Shown here one piece after another: positions 7,383 through 16,720 of a stretch of DNA of 53,688 bases. The notes below the pieces were generated by a model that saw only the letters and a list, made by a program, of their open reading frames with translations, searched no databases and was not told the origin of the DNA. The DNA is from a bacterium (lineage in GTDB: Bacteria > SM23-31). The position numbers were made by a program, and so were the translations under genes. The stretch lies in contig JANQEH010000148.1 in assembly GCA_028278455.1 (NCBI GenBank), forward strand, positions 1 through 53,688. The letters are read 5' to 3'. Numbering within the stretch: position 1 is the stretch's first letter; the number at the start of each line of letters is the position of its first letter.

Positions 7383-9914
7383 ATGAAACGAAAAGCCGGA
7401 TATTCCGCAATTCTTCTGCTGATCATCTGCGCGGTGGTCTTTTCAAGTTTCCCGGTCTTTGCTCAGAAAGAGATTCTGACTGAGGAAAAATATCTCGAAC
7501 CGCCGGATGACATCAAAAACCTTGTTCTCAACGAGAACTACAAAAATATAACACTCAGAAATCTCGGCCCTGATGGCGAGAATTTCCTGGTACCGGTGCC
7601 ATCGGGTATAATCCCGATAGACGTTATGGCGAAACCATTCTACGTACTCGGTGAGATGGAATTCGATTACATGGCGAACAGGTCGAGGCGAATGACTACT
7701 AGATACTCAGCCGGATTCAAGGTGTTCAACTGGAAGAACGAAACCTGGACCGAGGTTCAGCTGCCTAAGAACTGTACGAGTGTAAACGGTACTTCATGGT
7801 CACCGGATGGATCGCAAGTCGCATATTTTGCTCTCTTTGATGACAAGACCGAGATCTGGGTTGCTGACGTAACTAACGGTAAATCCAAAAGAGTTACAAA
7901 AAATCCGGTTCTCGCAACATGGGTAACCGGTTTTGACTGGTCTGCCGATGGACAGTATATCCTCACCGTTCTTGTACCGGATAAGAGAGGCCCGGAACCG
8001 GTAGAGCCCGCAGTTGCGACAGAGCCGAAAGTACGCGTGACAACGAAGAAAACACCGACCAGAACATATCCTTTCCTGCTTCAGACAATGCATGACAAGA
8101 ACCTGCTCGAGTATTATTCAACAGGCCAGCTTGCGCTTGTAACCGTAAAGAACGGTAAAGTCAAGAAGCTCGGTGAGCCTGCAATGTTCAAATCGATCGA
8201 TCTATCCCCTGACGGAATGTATGTTTATGTTTCGATGATGCAGAAACCATTTTCATATATTACACCGGCATCCCGTTTCGGCAGCGTGAATGAGATATGG
8301 GATATGGAAGGCCAGAAAATGGTGGAAGTGACCAAAACCGAACTGCGTGAAGCTACTGTAGGAGGGAGCGGAAGCAGAGGTGACAATAACAAGCGCAGTA
8401 TCACCTGGCGTGCGGATGGAGCCGGGATAAGTTACCTCGAGATGGAACCCAGAAAGGAAGGCGACGAAGATGAAGAAGAGGATTCGGACGAGGAAAAGAA
8501 AAGTATGGACAGGGTAATGCTATGGAAGCCTCCGTTCGACGATGACAGCAAAGAAGTAATATATGAGAGCGAGAAGAGGATCGGCAGCCTCGATTACAGC
8601 GCGGAAGCCGATATCATGTTCATGACGCAGACTGATGACGGTAAGAGACATATTTTTGCAGTCCACATGAATAACAAAGACCAGGTCTATACAATAGATA
8701 AACGTAAAGGATCCGGCGGATATCGTGATCCTAACAGGGTGACCCTGATGACCTATGAACTTCCAAACGGCGAATCGGCTGTCAGAATGGATGCAGGAGG
8801 CAGCGTTTTCCTGCAGGGAACAGTTATCTCCAAAAAACCTGAAGAAGAGGCCCCGAAACCGTTTATCGAGAGAGTAAACATAAGGAGCAGCGATAAAACA
8901 AGGATCTTCGAGAGCTCGCCTGATATTTACGAGAATCACCTGATACCGGTTGATAATAGTTTCGGGGAACTGATTATAACAAGGGAATCTCCGACAATGC
9001 ATCGGGATACATACGTGATGAATCTGCGCACGAAGTCCCTGAAGAAACTCACGAACAATACGAACCACACACCGGAAATCTCAGGATTGCAGAGATCATA
9101 TCACGAGATAACCCGGGTAGATGGTATCAAGTTCTGGGCGAGACTGGTCCTTCCGGCTAATTACCGTTCGGGCACAAAGCTTCCGGCGCTGGTCTGGTTC
9201 TATCCGCGTGAATATACAAGTCAGAAAAATTACGACGAGAGCAGGAGCAGATACAACAAGAATTCATTCCCGAGAACTTCGGCCCGCTCATGGGATTACT
9301 TCTCACAACTCGGTTATGCAATCATTTATCCCGACTGCCCGATAATCGGCGAAAGCGGAAAGATGAACAACAATTACGTACCTGATCTTCGGAACAACAT
9401 GTGGGCGGTGATTGATTATTTCGATAAAATGGGGGTGATCGACCGCGATAAACTCGGACTTGGCGGGCATAGCTACGGCGCGTTCGGAACTGCTAATGCG
9501 ATGATCCATACACCATTCTTCAAGGCGGGAATCGCGGGGGACGGAAACTACAACAGGACACTCACCCCGGTTACATTCCAGTCCGAGAGAAGGTGGTTCT
9601 GGGATGCCCGCGAGGTTTATATTTCGATGTCCCCGCTGCTCTGGGCGAACCAGATGAACGGCGCGCTGTTGATGTACCACGGGCAGGACGATGCAAACAC
9701 CGGAACGTTCCTGATAAACTCCGAGAGGATGTTCCATGCATTAAACAGCCTGGGAAAAACGACATCCCTGTACGTTTATCCTTACGAGCATCACGGACCG
9801 ATCACTGTAGAGACACAGCTCGATATGTGGGCTCGCTGGGTGCAGTGGATGGATATGTATGTCATGAGCCCTGAGAAATACAAAGAAAAGAAAGAAAAAC
9901 CGGATAAGAAATAG
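7383..9914 (+). CDS. Secreted S9 family serine peptidase (glutamyl endopeptidase-like)
   Basis: 843 residues, exported: a signal peptide covers about residues 1-27 (SFPVFAQ). The N-terminal two thirds form a beta-propeller of PD40-like repeats (WSPDGSQVAYFA, WSADGQYILTV, LSPDGMYVYVS). The C-terminal third is an alpha/beta hydrolase with nucleophile Ser697 in GHSYGAF, Asp770 in the HGQDDANTG motif and His804 in YEHHG. GHSYGAF together with D.NTGTF is typical of the glutamyl endopeptidase branch of S9. An acidic low-complexity insert lies at about residues 360-372. The propeller gate usually limits substrates to peptides, so a nutritional role in the periplasm or outside the cell is likely. A good GGGAGGAG ribosome binding site precedes the ATG and a strong terminator follows. 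Confidence 0.9.
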   Translation: MKRKAGYSAILLLIICAVVFSSFPVFAQKEILTEEKYLEPPDDIKNLVLNENYKNITLRNLGPDGENFLVPVPSGIIPIDVMAKPFYVLGEMEFDYMANRSRRMTTRYSAGFKVFNWKNETWTEVQLPKNCTSVNGTSWSPDGSQVAYFALFDDKTEIWVADVTNGKSKRVTKNPVLATWVTGFDWSADGQYILTVLVPDKRGPEPVEPAVATEPKVRVTTKKTPTRTYPFLLQTMHDKNLLEYYSTGQLALVTVKNGKVKKLGEPAMFKSIDLSPDGMYVYVSMMQKPFSYITPASRFGSVNEIWDMEGQKMVEVTKTELREATVGGSGSRGDNNKRSITWRADGAGISYLEMEPRKEGDEDEEEDSDEEKKSMDRVMLWKPPFDDDSKEVIYESEKRIGSLDYSAEADIMFMTQTDDGKRHIFAVHMNNKDQVYTIDKRKGSGGYRDPNRVTLMTYELPNGESAVRMDAGGSVFLQGTVISKKPEEEAPKPFIERVNIRSSDKTRIFESSPDIYENHLIPVDNSFGELIITRESPTMHRDTYVMNLRTKSLKKLTNNTNHTPEISGLQRSYHEITRVDGIKFWARLVLPANYRSGTKLPALVWFYPREYTSQKNYDESRSRYNKNSFPRTSARSWDYFSQLGYAIIYPDCPIIGESGKMNNNYVPDLRNNMWAVIDYFDKMGVIDRDKLGLGGHSYGAFGTANAMIHTPFFKAGIAGDGNYNRTLTPVTFQSERRWFWDAREVYISMSPLLWANQMNGALLMYHGQDDANTGTFLINSERMFHALNSLGKTTSLYVYPYEHHGPITVETQLDMWARWVQWMDMYVMSPEKYKEKKEKPDKK

Positions 9915-9935
9915 AGTCTGGTAATTATATGTGAT

Positions 9936-9965
9936 AAAAAAGCCCCGCTACCGCGGGGCTTTTTT
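9936..9965 (+). terminator. Rho-independent terminator of the S9 peptidase gene
   Basis: Stem AAAAAAGCCCCG / CGGGGCTTTTTT with a short loop and a T run, 22 bases after the stop codon. The flanking A and T runs could let it work in both directions. Confidence 0.9.
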
Positions 9966-10506
9966 ATGGCCCCCCTTCAGGTGGATTTCGTTAATCCTTT
10001 CTGAGGTTTCTCTATTTCGTCCTTCGCAGGCTCAGGACTTCAATCGAAATGACAGGTTGAATTTTTACATTCCTTAACACAAATTATTAATCGTCGTTTC
10101 CGCAAAGGCGGGAATCCAGTGTCTATGTAAAACCAAATTCATTATACATATAATAGCCCAATTTTCTTACAATCCAGCGGTGAGCTCGAAATGACGGACA
10201 GGAATGTCTGTTCCACTAAAAGAATACATCTCGACTTTACATACCAACACCTGTCGTTCCCAGCTTACACTTTGTCTTCCGGGCATTTTTTAGCTGGAAT
10301 CCAGTGTCTTTGTTTAGTGCATATTCTGGACTCCGCTTTTGAGTGAACGACGTACAAAAGGTGTCATTTCGAGCGAAGTCCCGGATTCTTTTTGCCGGGA
10401 CGGAGCCGAGAAATCTCAGCACATTGTCTCATTTTATTACTTATGTATGTTATTTCCATATTTAATGATTACCTGGATTTATACTCTTATTAGTTTATCT
10501 CATCCA
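9966..10506. repeat. Intergenic repeat cluster, including repeat copy A
   Basis: No gene. In order: a TTTCTGAGGTTTCTC...TCGAAATGAC element (9998-10053), a TTTCCGCAAAGGCGGGAATCCAGTGTCT element (about 10093-10125), and a long compound element (10184-10429). The last is nearly identical to 11585-11885 across TCGAAATGACGGACAGGAAT, the GGAATCCAGTGTCTTTG core and the final AGAAA.CTCAGCAC. Confidence 0.8.
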
Positions 10507-11532
10507 TTACCAGTCAATATACGGAGAAAATGACGCGCCGTATGTCATTATAATCGAATCCCTTTTTGGAGTAAGATCTTGTTTTTCAGAGCCGTCCGAT
10601 TTAAAAATTGCTATTAATGAATAGTACTCATCAGAGATAGAAGGACCGCTCGATAAAGGATCTTCCGTTGAGACGGTATAAACGATCCATTCACCATCGG
10701 GTGACCATCGCGGATCATCATTGACAAAAATATCATCAGTCAAATTTGTCTTATTGCTCCCATCAGCATCCATAATCCATATATCATAGCCGTATGCATA
10801 CGCGATCTTCGATCCATCAAGAGATAGGGAAAAAAATATGCCTCCACCAAGATCTTCTGTAAGATTGGTATTATCGCTGCCGTCATGATTCATCACCCGG
10901 ATATCCCCTCCAGAATAATAATAGATTTTTAGCCCATCAGGAGAGTATTTAGGAAACCACTTATTTTCTTCATCAAGAGTAAGCTGTGTGGTTTCTGTGC
11001 CGCCGGGATCTATACAAAATATATTTCTATTAGAAACGTATACGATTTTTCCGCCGTCGGGAGACCATGATGGAAAAGCATTGGAGGAATGAGTGCAGGA
11101 AGTGATCTGCTTTAAACCGGAACCATCAACATTAACGGTAAAAATTTCATTATATCCACCCTGCTTCGATCTGAAAGCAAGTATTTTACCATCCGGACTC
11201 CATGAAATATTATAAGGCTCCATTTGATTATTTGTTATATTGTACTCAAGATAACTTGCAGTATCATATATATAGAGATTCTTGTCGGCAATAAAAGCAA
11301 TTGCTGTCCCACTCGGTGACCATACAGGAGCAAAACAATTCTTCGTTCCCGAGGTTAAAACCTTCGGATCACTCCCATCTGGATTTATGGTGCAGATCTG
11401 ACATGTTCCGTTAACCGGATATTCATAAGCAATCAGAGTTTTAAGCTGCGGGGACAGTTCCGGTTCGAAGAGTGCATTCAATCCGCAGGAGAAGAGAATT
11501 AATACTGTACTGAGATACAATAATTTTTTCAT
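10507..11532 (-). CDS. TolB-like beta-propeller lipoprotein (copy 1)
   Basis: 341 residues. The signal peptide ends in a lipobox (LILFSC), so it is a predicted lipoprotein. The rest is a chain of PD40/TolB repeats built on W.PDG..I.F or W.PSG..IAF units alternating with strands such as IFTVNVDGSGLKQIT. This fold usually serves protein-protein or ligand contacts in the envelope. The ATG at 11532 is chosen over the GTG at 11538 because the GAGGGGG ribosome binding site is about five bases from the ATG and abuts the GTG. It is a paralogue of the next gene upstream, and each has the same long repeat downstream. Confidence 0.85.
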   Translation of the reverse strand: MKKLLYLSTVLILFSCGLNALFEPELSPQLKTLIAYEYPVNGTCQICTINPDGSDPKVLTSGTKNCFAPVWSPSGTAIAFIADKNLYIYDTASYLEYNITNNQMEPYNISWSPDGKILAFRSKQGGYNEIFTVNVDGSGLKQITSCTHSSNAFPSWSPDGGKIVYVSNRNIFCIDPGGTETTQLTLDEENKWFPKYSPDGLKIYYYSGGDIRVMNHDGSDNTNLTEDLGGGIFFSLSLDGSKIAYAYGYDIWIMDADGSNKTNLTDDIFVNDDPRWSPDGEWIVYTVSTEDPLSSGPSISDEYYSLIAIFKSDGSEKQDLTPKRDSIIMTYGASFSPYIDW

Positions 11533-11936
11533 TGTCACCCCCTCATGTAAATTCCGTTGATCCTTTCTGAGGTTTCTCGACTTCGCTCGAAATGACGGAC
11601 AGGAATGTCTGTTCCACTAAAAGAATACATCTCAACTTACATATCAACACCTGTCGTTCCCAGTTTACCCTTTGTCTTCCGGGCATTTTTTAGCTGGAAT
11701 CCAGTGTCTTTGTTTAGTGCATATTCTGGACTCCGCTTTCGAGTGAACGACGGATAAAGAGTCGTCATTTCGCTCAAGCCTTCTACGGGATAGACGAGAA
11801 TTATACTAATTAACTGTCATTTCGAGCGGTGTCCCGGATGCTTTTTACCGGGACTGAGCCGAGAAACCTCAGCACTGACATTGTTGTATTATATGAACAG
11901 GATTACATCTATTTGTTCCTGTCTATAATCGCCGGA
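11533..11936. repeat. Intergenic repeat copy B
   Basis: About 400 bases between the two TolB-like genes with no gene. 11564-11596 is a TTTCTGAGG...GAAATGAC element. 11585-11885 repeats 10184-10429 nearly base for base up to 11752, then carries about 70 extra bases before the shared tail. The AT-poor open frame on the plus strand here is repeat-derived. Confidence 0.8.
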
Positions 11937-13022
11937 TTAATACCCCCGCGAGATCGAGAACCTGTAATTTCTGACGTCAGTGGCAGTAATGGCATTGTAT
12001 CCGGTACCGTCCCTGTTCACAACACAGATACTCGAAGTATAATTCTGTTCAGTGCATCTGAATCTGGTCAAAGTAAATGCGATCTTGTTACCGTTATCAA
12101 ACCAGACCGGACCCTCCACATCGTCTATCTGTTCCTCAAGTAAGGCTTTACTTCCACTACCGTCCGCATTCATGATGTAGAGGTTTGCAGATGTATTCTC
12201 CACCTCTCTCCTTGTGTAGGTTATCCTCAGGCCGTCCGGTGAGTACCTCGGTGTATATTCGACTTCTGTTCCGGTATTAGTCAGATTCGTTACATTTCCA
12301 CCGCTCAAATTCATTGAATATATATCCCGGTTTCCACTGCGATCGGACACGAAAATTATTGTACCTCCATCCGGTGAGAAACACGGACTGCAGTCATCTC
12401 CCGGATCGTTTGTCAGGTTAGTCTGATTGGATCCGTCATGTTCCATCAGGTAGATATCGCGGTCACCGTTCATGTCGGTAACGAAAATAATGTGCTGACT
12501 GTCGGGAGACCATTGGAACTCGGTGTTCTGGAAAGAATTATCAGTCAGATGTTTCTCATCTGTACCATCCGGATTGCAGCTGTATATTCCTATATTCTGG
12601 ATATAATACTTCAGGAATGCTATCCTTGTCCCGTCCGGGGACCATTTCGGGCCCTCATCTGCGCCCCATGCCACTCCTACACTGTTGGTGATCCTTGTCT
12701 GTCCGGTGCCGTCTGCATTCATTATCATGATCCCGCGAGAACATTCGTTGACTGTGCCGTAGGCGATCTTCGTCCCATCCGGGGACCAGGCGGGGGTGGT
12801 ACCCTCACAGATATTTGTCTTCTCGGTTCCATCGATATTCATCAGGTATATCTCTGAGGTTTCGAGAGATTCAGAGACATAAGCTACCTTGCTGTCTGTG
12901 CCTTCTGATCCGTAAGGAGAGACAGAATCGCTCCCGCAGCCTGTCAGTAATGAGAGACTGAAAACATTTAAAAACTGAAAAATTATATTTCGTTTTCCCT
13001 TAAGCTGTAAATAGTACTTCAT
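11937..13022 (-). CDS. TolB-like beta-propeller lipoprotein (copy 2)
   Basis: 361 residues. A lipobox (LLTGCGS) follows a hydrophobic segment after a basic N-terminus. At least seven PD40/TolB units can be read (AWSPDGTKIAYGT, KWSPDGTRIAFLK, QWSPDSQHIIFVT, CFSPDGGTIIFVS, RYSPDGLRITYT), alternating with IYLMNIDGTEKTN-type strands. It resembles the neighbouring lipoprotein in plan and repeat wording, consistent with tandem duplication followed by divergence. Partner or ligand is unknown. Together with the lipoprotein at 13264 it makes three propeller lipoproteins in a row. Confidence 0.85.
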   Translation of the reverse strand: MKYYLQLKGKRNIIFQFLNVFSLSLLTGCGSDSVSPYGSEGTDSKVAYVSESLETSEIYLMNIDGTEKTNICEGTTPAWSPDGTKIAYGTVNECSRGIMIMNADGTGQTRITNSVGVAWGADEGPKWSPDGTRIAFLKYYIQNIGIYSCNPDGTDEKHLTDNSFQNTEFQWSPDSQHIIFVTDMNGDRDIYLMEHDGSNQTNLTNDPGDDCSPCFSPDGGTIIFVSDRSGNRDIYSMNLSGGNVTNLTNTGTEVEYTPRYSPDGLRITYTRREVENTSANLYIMNADGSGSKALLEEQIDDVEGPVWFDNGNKIAFTLTRFRCTEQNYTSSICVVNRDGTGYNAITATDVRNYRFSISRGY

Positions 13023-13263
13023 GTTTTCTCCATGGTGATTGTTGCCGTGTTCTTTATACAGACATGCGAAAGACTTTATTCCGTTGAACTTTTATAACTC
13101 TCTCCCGAACACTAATTTAATAGGACACTTCAAGCTGGTTACAAAGACACTGGATTCCTGCCTCCGTGAGAAAAACGGAATGGTCATTCATCAGGATCGA
13201 TGGAATAATGTATCTGTAATAATGACGGATTTTAAATAATGACGGATTTTAGCCAGTTTAGGA
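13023..13263. other. Intergenic region with a GGATTCCTGCC repeat
   Basis: About 240 bases without a gene. It contains an AAGACACTGGATTCCTGCC copy (13145-13185) of the same family as 31730 and 47905, and a doubled AATGACGGATTTTA motif near 13220-13250. Small open frames here are not credible genes. Confidence 0.5.
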
Positions 13264-15066
13264 CTATTTATTTACCGCTTTGTAAGGGGAAAAGACAGGA
13301 TTCTCATGGAAGACTGGGGAAAGTGGCTTTGCCGCAGCATCGAAATGTGTCAGCGGTTCGAGTCCGAGCATCAGCTCTATCGTTCTTAAAATATCGAGAC
13401 AATTATACAAGTCATCTTCTATATATCCTTTTTTCGCAAAAGGGGATATAACGAGAGCGGAAGACCTGCTGTTACCAGGATCATCCATGTGATTCTCCGT
13501 AACGAAAACTGCGGTGGTCTCCCAGATGCCGGCAGATGAAACAGTCTCAATAATCCTTCCGAGTTCCCGGTCCGCGTCCTTGCTGTTTTCGGTCAGATAT
13601 ACTAAATTCAGCTGAGACGGTGAATTACCGGTAACAGTTTCCAGCAGTTCGCTGAATGTATGACCAGGGATACGGTACATATTGCAGGTTACTCCTTTAT
13701 CGGCCGCTTCATCCCAGAGAAATCTTATATGGGCAAGGTTTGGATCATCATTTCCGGGAAAAGGTATATCCGTTTTAAAAGATTTCATGAACCTGGACAG
13801 ATACATATCTCCGGAGGCACCTGCTGTTTTCCACATCATTCCATTCTGTGCAGAGTTTCCAACAGGGTAATAGTTATCAATCAGGGTATATTCCGAAGCA
13901 AGTTTCGAAAAGTTTGATCCAGTACGATCACCTGTTATGCTCTTTTTCAGTATAATAAAGAATACATTTTTAATCAGCGATGGCTCTCCGGTCTTTTCAG
14001 GTACTGCTCGAGGATATTTCACCCCGATCCCGAACTTGATGTTTTCTTCAACTGCTCCGGTTCTGTTGTTTATATGTACCTGTTCAGTTGTGTCGTCAAA
14101 TTGAGGTTCACCGGAAATCTCAACAGACGTTATTTTTCCGGTATGATTAGTACCAGCTGATGCTATCAGCAGACGGTCTCCTGACTCAATTACACTGATG
14201 GGAAAATAATCTGTAGGTATATGTCCGGTAATTCTGCCGGGATCCGAATTGATATCCACTACAGCGATGCTGTTATAACCCGCATTAGCGCAATACAGCG
14301 CTCTGCCATCGGATGATATAGCGATTGACATAGGAAATGCGCCGGGTGGTCCTTCTTTAACTAACGACACATCGATTGTCCTTATCACACTTCCGGTTTC
14401 GATGTCGATCTGAATTACAGCATTTTCATGTGGTACGGATGCAAATATACTTCCGCCATCGGGTGAGAAAGCTACAGAACTTACAGGTTCTGTCAGACTG
14501 AAATTATTTATTACAGAGCCATTATCCAGGTCAATAATTATTAATTCTTTAGACTTAATGTCAGCAGTTGCGAGATGTTGATCATCACCTGAAACTGCAA
14601 GCCCAGCAAAAAAATGCTCTTCTGCAGCCTCGAGAGAAATCTTTATCTCATTCTCTGGTTCGATTCTGCCACCGGAAAATGAGTATAACAGGATAATACC
14701 TTTATTACCTGCAAGGGTATAAAGCCTATTCCCGGAGTTATCAAAGCATAAACCGCTTAATGGTTCTGCCAACTCATTTAGCGAAACTGCATTGAATCCT
14801 TCAGTTTCATAAACAGAAAGTCGATATCCGTCCGGGTTTTCTGTGAATACTGCATAGTATTTTCTGTCGGGGCTCATTGCGGCAGTTGCAGGTCTGCCTT
14901 CAATTTCGATTGACGTTCCTGCCGGTGTAAGGGACATGCCGTTTTTCAAAAGGATTGAGCCGTCTTTCCCGGGAAAGGGAAAAACCGGTTCTTCAGTAAG
15001 GTTATCTGCGCAGGAGGTGGTCAGAAGAATACATAATAGTAAAAGTGTTTTAAGAGTTTTTTTCAT
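13264..15066 (-). CDS. YncE-like beta-propeller / phosphoesterase-like lipoprotein, probably a pseudoenzyme
   Basis: 600 residues with a lipobox (LLTTSC). Residues about 40-335 form a YVTN/YncE-type propeller (VAFSPDGGSIFAS, IAISSDGRALYCANAGYNSIAVVDI). Residues about 365-600 align in layout with the phosphoesterase half of bifunctional YncE/alkaline-phosphatase-like proteins: IKNVFFII, a LIDNYYPVGNSAQNG stretch, TAVFVTEN, RSSALVISPFAKKGYI and LRTIELMLGL. Key motifs are altered: the usual KENRTYD is LKKSITGD, and the HVDAHR segment reads DDPGNSR. The metal site is therefore probably lost and binding rather than catalysis is inferred. The gene starts 41 bases after the beta-CASP gene on the same strand, so they may be cotranscribed. 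Confidence 0.8.
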   Translation of the reverse strand: MKKTLKTLLLLCILLTTSCADNLTEEPVFPFPGKDGSILLKNGMSLTPAGTSIEIEGRPATAAMSPDRKYYAVFTENPDGYRLSVYETEGFNAVSLNELAEPLSGLCFDNSGNRLYTLAGNKGIILLYSFSGGRIEPENEIKISLEAAEEHFFAGLAVSGDDQHLATADIKSKELIIIDLDNGSVINNFSLTEPVSSVAFSPDGGSIFASVPHENAVIQIDIETGSVIRTIDVSLVKEGPPGAFPMSIAISSDGRALYCANAGYNSIAVVDINSDPGRITGHIPTDYFPISVIESGDRLLIASAGTNHTGKITSVEISGEPQFDDTTEQVHINNRTGAVEENIKFGIGVKYPRAVPEKTGEPSLIKNVFFIILKKSITGDRTGSNFSKLASEYTLIDNYYPVGNSAQNGMMWKTAGASGDMYLSRFMKSFKTDIPFPGNDDPNLAHIRFLWDEAADKGVTCNMYRIPGHTFSELLETVTGNSPSQLNLVYLTENSKDADRELGRIIETVSSAGIWETTAVFVTENHMDDPGNSRSSALVISPFAKKGYIEDDLYNCLDILRTIELMLGLEPLTHFDAAAKPLSPVFHENPVFSPYKAVNK

Positions 15067-15107
15067 GTTACTTATATAAGTATGTAAACTATTGAATTAC
15101 TGCAGAA

Positions 15108-16688
15108 TCACAGGAAAACACTGTCTCCCATGTACGGCAGGACTATATCCTTTCCCGTTACTTTCCTAAGGTGCTCACCAAATTTTATCATCTGTTCTTC
15201 TTCACCGTGAACCAGGACTATTCTCTTGATGTTCAGGTTGGAATCGGTAATGAATTTCGTCATTTCATCCCTGTCACCGTGAGCGCTGAATCCTCCAAGC
15301 TGTATTACTTCCGCCCTCAGAGGGTACATTTTACCATAGATTTTGACTAATGGATCGGGTGAATTGTTCCCGGTACTTTTCTTTTCTAATCCGAGTTCGA
15401 GAATTTTCCTTCCGAGGGTATTCCTCGCCATAAAGCCAACTATCAGGACTGTGTTTCTTGGATCATGTATTTTATACCTCAGGTGATGGAGAATCCTGCC
15501 TGCTTCGCACATTCCGGAGGATGATATTACAATGTGAGGATCAGTATTGCGCATCAATTTCATGGAATCCTGTACACTCTTGACGTAGGTGATGTGCCTG
15601 AACATAAAGGGATTCTTCCCTTTTTGGAGGAATGTCTCATGCGATTCCTGGTCGTAGCACTCAGGATGCTCTCCGAACACCTTTGTCAGGTTAACCCCAA
15701 GCGGGCTGTCTACAAAAATCGGCATTTTTGGGACATCACCGCTATCATACAGCTCGTGCAGAACGTAAATAATCTCCTGTGTTCTTCCGAGGGCAAATGA
15801 AGGAATTACAACTGAACCACCCTTCTCATGAGTGGATTTCAGCGTTTCTTTTAGCAGGTTATATGTATTGTCGTGTGAGTCATGCAGGCGGTCACCGTAA
15901 GTGCTCTCCATAACAAGTAAGTCGATATCCCTGTCCCCTTCATCGAATTCAAGGGTTGGATCCTTGAGAATAGGTTGATTAAACCTGCCTATATCACCGG
16001 AAAATAGAATATTTTTAGTTGTGTCATTCTTTTTGATTTTAACCAGTACCAGAGAAGATCCGAGGATATGTCCTGCATCATAAAACCTGCAACTTGTGTC
16101 TTCTCCTATCTCGATATCATGCTTGTAAGGATAACTGTCAAACTGTTCTAATGTGTCTTCAGCATCACCCTTAGTGTACAGCGGTACCACCCTGTTGAGA
16201 TTATATTTACTTTGTAAACTGACTATTTCATCTCGGTTCAGCTCATTCTTGTCTTTCTTGAGAAGTTTCTTGATCCGGTTTATCTCCCGGTTGGATACTT
16301 TTTTAGTCTTTTTATTCTGCTTTAATTCATATAGAAAACCTCTCAGAGATTTATAATTAAGATAATCGGCGTCCGATTCCTGTATATGAGCGCTGTCCAT
16401 CAGCAGAAAACCGCATTCATCCATGGTTGTCCGGGTGCAAATTATCCTGCCCCGGAAATTATTTTTAACGAGTATAGGGAGTCTTCCGGAATGGTCGATA
16501 TGCGCATGTGTGAGTAGAACATTGGAAAGAGCAGCAGGATCGATCGGTAATATCCTGTTCTTCTCGGCACTCTCCTTTCTTCTTCCCTGGAAAAGCCCGC
16601 AATCGATGAGGATCCTGTCTGTACCTGTATTCAGCAGATGCATGGAACCAGTAACTTCTCTAACACCGCCATAGAAAGTAACGTGCAT
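15108..16688 (-). CDS. Beta-CASP metallo-beta-lactamase-fold RNase
   Basis: 526 residues, cytoplasmic. The metallo-beta-lactamase core carries the zinc motif H61-A-H63-I-D65-H66, and further ligands are expected at YDAGHILGSS. The beta-CASP domain includes VVIPSFALGRTQEI and SSSGMCEAGRI. The C-terminal RMMBL segment is present (GGFSAHGD, VLVHGEEEQMIKFGEHL). Family members are CPSF73-like endo- or exoribonucleases in RNA maturation and decay. A lysine-rich insert (about residues 105-150) between the first and second metal motifs makes the protein longer than the roughly 460 residues common in bacteria. The decarboxylase gene ends 32 bases upstream on the same strand. Confidence 0.9.
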   Translation of the reverse strand: MHVTFYGGVREVTGSMHLLNTGTDRILIDCGLFQGRRKESAEKNRILPIDPAALSNVLLTHAHIDHSGRLPILVKNNFRGRIICTRTTMDECGFLLMDSAHIQESDADYLNYKSLRGFLYELKQNKKTKKVSNREINRIKKLLKKDKNELNRDEIVSLQSKYNLNRVVPLYTKGDAEDTLEQFDSYPYKHDIEIGEDTSCRFYDAGHILGSSLVLVKIKKNDTTKNILFSGDIGRFNQPILKDPTLEFDEGDRDIDLLVMESTYGDRLHDSHDNTYNLLKETLKSTHEKGGSVVIPSFALGRTQEIIYVLHELYDSGDVPKMPIFVDSPLGVNLTKVFGEHPECYDQESHETFLQKGKNPFMFRHITYVKSVQDSMKLMRNTDPHIVISSSGMCEAGRILHHLRYKIHDPRNTVLIVGFMARNTLGRKILELGLEKKSTGNNSPDPLVKIYGKMYPLRAEVIQLGGFSAHGDRDEMTKFITDSNLNIKRIVLVHGEEEQMIKFGEHLRKVTGKDIVLPYMGDSVFL

Positions 16689-16720
16689 ATTGACTATCCT
16701 GAATAAATATTCGAAAGTGA

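Noticed and set aside
8520-9068. Long antisense open frames inside the S9 peptidase gene
   Set aside because: They mirror the codon pattern of the sense gene and lack starts with ribosome binding sites.
11829-12143. Plus-strand open frame of 104 codons between and over the TolB-like genes
   Set aside because: It is antisense to a clear propeller lipoprotein and begins in a dispersed repeat.
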